This document shows positions 48,146-52,451 of a stretch of 52,451 bases of DNA, piece after piece. The first letter of the stretch is position 1. Each line of letters begins with the position of its first letter. The notes beneath the pieces are model-generated. The model was given only the letters and a program-made list of their open reading frames with translations, did not search any database and was not told the origin of the DNA. The position numbers were made by a program, and so were the translations under genes. The stretch comes from Pseudonocardia humida (lineage in GTDB: Bacteria > Actinomycetota > Actinomycetes > Mycobacteriales > Pseudonocardiaceae): the NCBI RefSeq assembly GCF_023898865.1, contig NZ_JAGSOV010000048.1:1-52451 (forward strand), in the 5' to 3' direction.

Positions 48146-48775
48146 ATGCGCGACGACGAGATCCTCGACTGGACAAGGACCGAGCGGCTCGGCCTGGCCG
48201 ACTTCCTGGACGGCCTCGACGACGACCAGTGGCGGGCGCCGTCGCTGTGCGCCGGGTGGTCGGTGCACGACCTGGCCGCGCACCTGACCCTCTCCACCCG
48301 CACGACCCTCGGGCTCGTGATCAAGGAGGCGATCCGGGCGCGCGGCAGCTTCGACCGGATGGAGCTGGTGATCTCCCGGGAGCGGGCGGCCCGGTTCGAC
48401 CGCCACGAGTTGGTGGCCCAGCTGCGCGAGACGGCCGGTTCGCCCCGCCGGGCTCCCGGGGCCGGACCGCTGGACCCGCTGGTCGACGCGCTGGTGCACG
48501 GCCAGGACCTCGCCCGCGCGCTCGGCATGGAGCGGCCGATGCCGCCGGCTCCCGCCGTCGCCGCGCTCGAGCACGTGCGGACGAGCGGCTTCTACGGCGG
48601 CCGCCGCCGCTTCCGCGGCACCCGGCTGGTCGCCACCGACGTCGACTGGTCGGCGGGTGCGGGTCCGGAGGAGATCCGCGGCCCGGTCGCCGACCTGCTG
48701 CTCGTGGCCACCGGGCGGACCGCGGGACTGGCCGCGCTCAGCGGGCCGGGGACCCGGCGGCTGGTGCTGGCCTGA
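48146..48775 (+). CDS. Maleylpyruvate isomerase-like (DinB/MDMPI) mycothiol-dependent-type protein
   Basis: The 209-residue protein has the DinB/MDMPI N-terminal four-helix domain with DWTRTERLGLADFLDGLDDD and the signature SLCAGWSVHDLAAHLTLST, where the His residues (VHD and AAH) form a metal site in mycothiol-dependent enzymes. The remainder (ALVHGQDLARALGMERPMP) is a shared C-terminal part. It likely catalyses a mycothiol-dependent isomerisation or transfer. The substrate is unknown. ATG 48146 follows a GGAGCAGG. It belongs with the sigma factor by its shared promoter motif. Confidence 0.88.
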   Translation: MRDDEILDWTRTERLGLADFLDGLDDDQWRAPSLCAGWSVHDLAAHLTLSTRTTLGLVIKEAIRARGSFDRMELVISRERAARFDRHELVAQLRETAGSPRRAPGAGPLDPLVDALVHGQDLARALGMERPMPPAPAVAALEHVRTSGFYGGRRRFRGTRLVATDVDWSAGAGPEEIRGPVADLLLVATGRTAGLAALSGPGTRRLVLA

Positions 48776-48819
48776 CTGTCCGTCCGGTGGCGCTGCTGAC
48801 GCCGTCCCCGCCGCTCCGC

Positions 48820-48880
48820 CGGGTTCAGGAAAGCCACGATGCTGCCCGCAGGGGGCGGGAACGTGGCTTTCCTGAACCCG
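48820..48880. repeat. 61-nt palindrome, second copy of the dispersed family
   Basis: Perfect 19-bp arms (CGGGTTCAGGAAAGCCACG / CGTGGCTTTCCTGAACCCG at 48820-48838 and 48862-48880) flank an imperfect GC-rich loop. The left part is identical over 25 nt to the element at 14157-14210. It lies between convergent genes and could end transcription. Confidence 0.85.
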
Positions 48881-48900
48881 GGGAAGGGGCGGGGTTCGGG

Positions 48901-49545
48901 TCAGGGGAAGAGATCGGCGGCGGCGTGCCGAGCGACCCAGTCCTGCCAGTCCGGGAACGTCCAGCCGTGCTCGACGACCATCAGCCCGTAGGTCTCCGGG
49001 GAGCACAGCGCGCCCAGCGCCTCGGTGGCCTGCTGCAGCGAGATCCGGTGGGTGAACCCGGGCTTGTCGGCCAGCTCGTCGACGGCCCGGGCGTGCGCGA
49101 GCAGCACGTCGGCCCGCTCGCGCTCCAGCAGCGCGGCCGGCTCCGGGTCGGCCGCGGCCGCGCGCAGGACGGCGGCCAGCGGGTAGCGGCGCTCGACCGC
49201 GGCCGCCGCGACCGCCACGTGCAGGGCCAGTGCGGTGGGCCCGTGCGGCTCGGCGCGGACCTCGTCGAGCCGGGGCCCCGCGGGGACGGCGGTGCCGGCC
49301 AGCGCGGCCTCCAGGATGGCGATCTTGCTGCCGAACGACAGGTAGAGCGTCTGCACGGCGACGCCTGCCGCTTTGGCCACGGCCGAGACGGTGGTGTCGA
49401 GGTACCCCCGCTCGACGAACAACCCGGCGGCTGCGACCAGGATGCGCTCGCGGGTCTGCTCGGCGCGCTGCGCGCGGGCGGCCCGGCTGCGCTCCTTCGG
49501 CCGATCAGCGTTCTGTACCGCCGTGCTGTAATGCCGTTCCATCAT
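48901..49545 (-). CDS. TetR-family transcriptional regulator
   Basis: This 214-residue regulator has an N-terminal arm, the TetR helix-turn-helix (RILVAAAGLFVERGYLDTTV, then AVAKAAGVAVQTLYLSFGSK) and a helical ligand domain. It is divergent from the MFS exporter at 49687, which is its likely target. A perfect palindrome covers its own start codon. ATG 49545 and the following ATG 49542 are equivalent; either lies inside the operator. It ends next to the palindrome at 48820-48880. Confidence 0.92.
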   Translation of the reverse strand: MMERHYSTAVQNADRPKERSRAARAQRAEQTRERILVAAAGLFVERGYLDTTVSAVAKAAGVAVQTLYLSFGSKIAILEAALAGTAVPAGPRLDEVRAEPHGPTALALHVAVAAAAVERRYPLAAVLRAAAADPEPAALLERERADVLLAHARAVDELADKPGFTHRISLQQATEALGALCSPETYGLMVVEHGWTFPDWQDWVARHAAADLFP

Positions 49546-49560
49546 GGTATTACAGCACGG
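49521..49560. promoter_or_regulatory. Candidate TetR operator
   Basis: Perfect 12-bp arms CCGTGCTGTAAT and ATTACAGCACGG are separated by 16 nt that contain both ATG codons of the TetR gene. The TGTAAT-ATTACA core is AT-rich against the background. Binding would block the regulator's own translation start region and the divergent promoter of the exporter. Confidence 0.75.
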
Positions 49561-49598
49561 TGTTCCACCTTGCTTCGCACCCGGCCACCGCCCCCGCC

Positions 49599-49659
49599 GG
49601 GTTCAGGAAGGTGGCCTTCCTGAACCCACGGGGCCTGAAGGTGGCCTTCCTGAACTCGG
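49599..49659. repeat. Two short palindromes related to the dispersed family
   Basis: A first palindrome (49599-49627) has arms GGGTTCAGGAAGG and CCTTCCTGAACCC around TGG. A second, partial copy (49634-49659) repeats CCTGAAGGTGGCCTTCCTGA. Both share GGTTCAGGAA with the larger elements. They lie between the divergent TetR and MFS genes, so they are not simple terminators. Confidence 0.75.
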
Positions 49660-49686
49660 GTGCGGGCGCGGGGGTGGGCGGGGATA

Positions 49687-50940
49687 GTGCCCGGCGTGGG
49701 AGGGGGCCGAGGCGGCGGGGCGGGTGGGGCGGGGGCACTGCTGCGGGGCAACCCGGCGTTCCGCAACCTGGCGATCGCCCGGCTGGTGTCGTTCGTGGGC
49801 GACTCGCTCAGCCTCGTCGCGCTGATGCTGCACGTGGCCGCGACCAGCGGGCAGGCCATCGCGGTCGCGGCCCTGCTGCTGGTGGGCGACTTCGTGCCGG
49901 CCCTGCTGGCGCCGCTGTCCGGGGCCGTCGTCGACCGGTTCGACCGGCGTCGGGTGATGATCGTCTGCGAGCTGGTGCAGGGGGCGGCGCTGCTGGCGAT
50001 GGCGCTGCTGCTGCCCCCGCTGCCGCTGCTGCTCGTGCTGGTCGGGGTGCGGGCGGTCGCCGGGCAGGTGTTCGCGCCGGCGTCCCGGGCGGTGGTGCCG
50101 GCGCTGGTGCGCGACCGCGACCTGGAGGCCGCCAACTCGACGGTCGGGTTCGGGGCGAACGGGGCCGAGGCGGTCGGGCCGCTGGTCGCCGCCGCGCTGC
50201 TGCCCGCGCTCGGGGTGCCGGGCGTGCTGCTGGTGGACGCCGCGTCGTTCCTGGTGTCGGCGCTGCTGCTGACCCGGCTCCCGGCGCTGCCCCCGACCGC
50301 CGAGCCGGACGTCGAGGCGGGTTCGCTGCTGCGGCGCGCCCGCGACGGGCTCGGCTGGATCGCCGCGGCGCCGCCGGTGCGGATCGTCGTGCTCGGGTTC
50401 TGCGCGGTGGTCGCGGCCACCGCCATCGACGACGTGGCGCTGATCGTGCTGGCCACCGAGGACCTGCGGGCCGGGGAGTCGGCCACGGCGGTGCTGCTGG
50501 GCGCGGTCGGGATCGGGCTGCTGGCCGGCTACCTGCTGCTCGCGCGCGGGGCGGCCCGGGTGCCGACGGCGGTGCTGCTGGTCGCCGGGTTCGCGGTCAG
50601 CAGCGTGGGCAACCTGCTGACCGGGCTGGCCTGGGCGGTGGCCGCGGCGTTCGCGCTGCAGGCCGTGCGCGGGCTGGGGATCGCCGCCATGGACGTCGCG
50701 CACGTGACGCTGCTGCAGCGCCTGGTGCCCGACCACCTGCTCGGGCGCGTCTTCGGCAACCTGTACGGGGCCATCGGCGTGGCCGCGGGCACCTCCTACC
50801 TGGGCGGCGGGCTGCTCCTGGACGCCGTGGGCGCGCCGAGCACCTTCCTGATCGCCGGGGCCGCTGGCACGGCCGCCACGCTGGCCGTGGCGCTCACCCT
50901 CCCGCGGGCCCTGCGCGCGCACCGGCCGCCCGACAGCTAG
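49687..50940 (+). CDS. MFS transporter (probable exporter)
   Basis: The 417-residue major facilitator has 12 predicted helices. The first loop motif AIARLVSFVGDSLSLVALML, the GAVVDRFDRRRVMIV loop between helices 2 and 3 (MFS signature DRFDRR), and GVPGVLLVDAASFLVSALLL are typical of the MFS_3/enterobactin-exporter-like subgroup. Drug or siderophore export is likely but the substrate is unknown. GTG 49687 follows a G-rich stretch; GTG 49696 is possible. It is controlled, by position, by the divergent TetR regulator. It overlaps the putative convergent gene by 4 nt. Confidence 0.88.
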   Translation: MPGVGGGRGGGAGGAGALLRGNPAFRNLAIARLVSFVGDSLSLVALMLHVAATSGQAIAVAALLLVGDFVPALLAPLSGAVVDRFDRRRVMIVCELVQGAALLAMALLLPPLPLLLVLVGVRAVAGQVFAPASRAVVPALVRDRDLEAANSTVGFGANGAEAVGPLVAAALLPALGVPGVLLVDAASFLVSALLLTRLPALPPTAEPDVEAGSLLRRARDGLGWIAAAPPVRIVVLGFCAVVAATAIDDVALIVLATEDLRAGESATAVLLGAVGIGLLAGYLLLARGAARVPTAVLLVAGFAVSSVGNLLTGLAWAVAAAFALQAVRGLGIAAMDVAHVTLLQRLVPDHLLGRVFGNLYGAIGVAAGTSYLGGGLLLDAVGAPSTFLIAGAAGTAATLAVALTLPRALRAHRPPDS

Positions 50941-51227
50941 CGCAGCGGACGCTCACCGCCGCGGCGCCACAGGCCCCACCCGACAGCCCGGCGACCACGA
51001 GCACCCCAGAGCCGGGTCGCGACCGAGGTCAGCACCAACAGCAGCAGCCAGATCGTCCCGAGACCCCACCGGAACTCCCCGATGGGTGGGGTACGGGAGG
51101 CTGACCGCGACCACGGGTGGCCAGGCACCACCGACCGCAGCCCGGAGAGCCGGTAGGTGGGCTGCTCGTCGAGGTGGGGCTCCGGTAAGCTCGCCGGGCC
51201 GCCCGCCAGGGCGTCAGCTCGACCCAT
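50937..51227 (-). CDS. Possible small membrane protein
   Basis: A 96-residue frame reads MGRADALAGGPASLPEPHLD with a later GEFRWGLGTIWLLLLVLTSV membrane helix and a basic tail (RRAVGWGLWRRGGERPLR). The pattern of a Pro-rich start, one helix and a basic end is plausible for a real single-pass protein. The start site is uncertain, no ribosome site is clear, and I recognise no family. It may be a chance frame. Confidence 0.35.
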   Translation of the reverse strand: MGRADALAGGPASLPEPHLDEQPTYRLSGLRSVVPGHPWSRSASRTPPIGEFRWGLGTIWLLLLVLTSVATRLWGARGRRAVGWGLWRRGGERPLR

Positions 51228-51543
51228 CCACCACTCATGTGGCGCGCGCTCCCCCCGTGGCGACACAACACGGCCCGACGGACGGCGTTCCCCCCGCCGA
51301 CCCCCTCGGGATAGCAGTTCCCCACAACCGAGAGTAGTGGCCCCAGCGCGGGGCGCACACCGATCCATGAATGCTCGGCCCCGCACCCCCGGGCACCGGC
51401 CGGACAGATCCGGACAAATCGCCGGACATCGTGACGGATACCTCCGAAATACCTGTCACACCGGCGCTACCAGGCACGACCTCCTTGTCGGGATGCCCAC
51501 GACCGAGGAGGGCGTCGCGGGCCATCGCGTTCGAGGGAGTTCC
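51228..51543. other. Intergenic region upstream of the DUF805 gene
   Basis: No gene or RNA was recognised in this 316-nt stretch. It is AT-richer than its surroundings from about 51400 and presumably holds the promoter of the DUF805 gene, but no operator, riboswitch or hairpin stands out. Confidence 0.55.
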
Positions 51544-52227
51544 ATGAACTGGTACATGAAGGTGCTCAGGCAGTACTCCGACTTCACCGGGCGGGCGCGC
51601 CGGGCGGAGTACTGGATGTTCGCCCTGATCCACGCCGGCATCGCGTTCGCGATCGGCCTGGTCTCGGTCCTGCTCGGGGCCGTGATCGGGACCGGCGGGT
51701 ACGTGGCGGGCATGGTCATCCTGGGGCTCTACACCCTGGCGGTGCTGGTGCCGGGCCTCGCGGTGAGCGTGCGCCGGCTGCACGACACCGACCGTTCCGG
51801 GCTCTTCCTGCTGGTCTCGCTGATCCCGGCGGTCGGCGGCATCATCCTGATCGTGCTGACCGCGCAGGAGGGCACCCGCGGGCCGAACCAGTACGGCCCC
51901 GACCCCAAGGCCGAGTTCGGCGCGGAGCCGGGCTACCCGGTCGCGCAGGGCGCCTACGGCCAGTCGGGCGGCTACCCGCAGCCCGGTGGCTACCCCCAGC
52001 CCGGCGGGTACGCCGAGCCCGGCTACCCGCAGCCCGGCTACCCCCAGCAGGGCGGCTACCCGCAGCCCGGCTACGGCCAGAACGGCCAGCCGGCGGGCTA
52101 CCCCCAGCCGTCGGGCTACCCGCAGCAGGGCGGCTACCCCCAGCAGGGCGGGTACCCGCAGCCCGGCTACCCCCAGCAGGGTGGCTGGCCGCAGCAGGGC
52201 AACCCCTCCGGCGGCCAGCGGTACTGA
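51544..52227 (+). CDS. DUF805 membrane protein with a Gly-Tyr-Pro-Gln repeat tail
   Basis: The 227-residue protein has a DUF805 domain: YSDFTGRARRAEYWMFALIH, three or four membrane helices and SVRRLHDTDRSGLFLLVSLI with PAVGGIILIV (the conserved RRLHD). From about residue 130 to the end the tail consists of repeats of GYPQP / GYPQQGG, a flexible low-complexity segment in the cytosol or outside. GAGGGAG stands before ATG 51544. Function is unknown; tails of this kind are often found on actinobacterial envelope-associated proteins. Confidence 0.9.
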   Translation: MNWYMKVLRQYSDFTGRARRAEYWMFALIHAGIAFAIGLVSVLLGAVIGTGGYVAGMVILGLYTLAVLVPGLAVSVRRLHDTDRSGLFLLVSLIPAVGGIILIVLTAQEGTRGPNQYGPDPKAEFGAEPGYPVAQGAYGQSGGYPQPGGYPQPGGYAEPGYPQPGYPQQGGYPQPGYGQNGQPAGYPQPSGYPQQGGYPQQGGYPQPGYPQQGGWPQQGNPSGGQRY

Positions 52228-52230
52228 CGC

Positions 52231-52370
52231 TCACGTGGTCGGCGGGGTCGGGCGGCGACCGAGCGAGCGCGGCGCGGCCAGCGCGACCCCGACCGCGACC
52301 AGCACCAGGACGCCCGCCGCGGCGAACCCGACGCGGTAGCCGGCGGTCAGCGCCTCGGCCCCGCCGCCGT
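52231..52370 (-). CDS. C-terminal fragment of an MFS-type transporter (partial)
   Basis: The minus frame reads ALTAGYRVGFAAAGVLVLVA, then VGVALAAPRSLGRRPTPPTT and a TGA at 52231-52233. The hydrophobic last helix with a Gly-Tyr-Arg entry and basic Pro-rich tail is that of many MFS/drug-exporter C-termini. The rest is cut off by the low-quality contig end. Confidence 0.6.
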
Positions 52371-52451
52371 GGGGGGGGGCGCCGCGCCCCCCCCCCCCCC
52401 CCCCCCCGCCCCCCCCCCCGCCCCCCCCCCGGGGGGGGGGGGTGAATACCG
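52371..52451. other. Homopolymer-rich right end
   Basis: Runs of up to 20 or more C and G with no coding content follow the interrupted transporter gene. This mirrors the left end and looks like sequencing or assembly noise. Confidence 0.7.

Noticed and set aside
49599..49659. Rho-independent terminator
   Set aside because: It lies between the starts of two divergent genes, so there is no upstream transcript to end.

Overview
The window looks like one contig from a very GC-rich actinobacterium, most likely a Pseudonocardia-like member of the Pseudonocardiaceae. The grounds are extreme third-position GC, frequent GTG starts, arabinogalactan genes (glf, glfT2, decaprenyl-phosphate phosphoribosyltransferase and a PAP2 phosphatase), mycothiol-type enzymes, and two blocks whose gene order matches Mycobacterium tuberculosis (Rv3806c-Rv3809c, and Rv3835-Rv3836-Rv3837c-Rv3838c). 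Both ends dissolve into C/G homopolymers that look like sequencing or assembly noise. No rRNA, tRNA, CRISPR array or intact insertion sequence was seen.

Layout. 1-11600: cell-envelope locus. It holds glfT2 and glf, a polytopic GT-C-like membrane protein, then a sugar module: a membrane-anchored family 2 glycosyltransferase, a UDP-GlcNAc 3-dehydrogenase-like oxidoreductase, a GtrA-like membrane protein, a DegT/DnrJ-type sugar aminotransferase and a divergent LpxA-family acyltransferase. UbiA-type DPPR synthase and its PAP2 phosphatase follow. 11755-14092: a HAD phosphatase, a TPR-like protein, and a MerR regulator fused to part of a DNA sliding clamp. 14271-16624: a DUF350 / ATP-grasp (glutathionylspermidine synthase-like) / membrane-anchored Gly-Ser protein module. 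16803-20742: septum-formation protein, small zincin, a degenerate HTH gene, histidine phosphatase and pheA. 20871-24529: three tandem paralogous lipoproteins. 25421-31541: an iron-regulated heme-utilisation-type protein behind an IdeR/DtxR box, small membrane proteins, a CPBP protease, a SEC-C protein, a P450, a zinc-ribbon membrane protein and a rhodanese.

31669-41688: a monocarboxylate/acetate transport and signalling block on the minus strand. It holds ActP with its DUF485 partner, two further SSS symporters that carry an enlarged external loop, a membrane protein, a LytTR response regulator, an S49 peptidase and a LytS-type kinase. 41697-46354: Fpg/Nei glycosylase, a membrane protein, an SRPBCC protein, a P450, MGMT and an unknown protein. 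46375-48775: an ECF42-type sigma factor with its DGPF/YciI partner and a mycothiol-dependent-type enzyme. Both transcription units are preceded by the same 27-nt promoter-like motif. 48901-52451: TetR regulator with a palindromic operator over its own start, an MFS exporter, a DUF805 protein and a truncated transporter.

The most promising undescribed system is the 5490-9838 sugar module. It pairs GnnA/GnnB-like functions with an LpxA-family acyltransferase, a polyprenyl-phosphate-sugar synthase-like enzyme and a GtrA-like translocator, all inside an arabinogalactan locus. This suggests an N-acylated amino-sugar decoration of the envelope. Other points of interest are the MerR/clamp fusion, the shared ECF42-type promoters, the iron box, and families of near-perfect intergenic palindromes.
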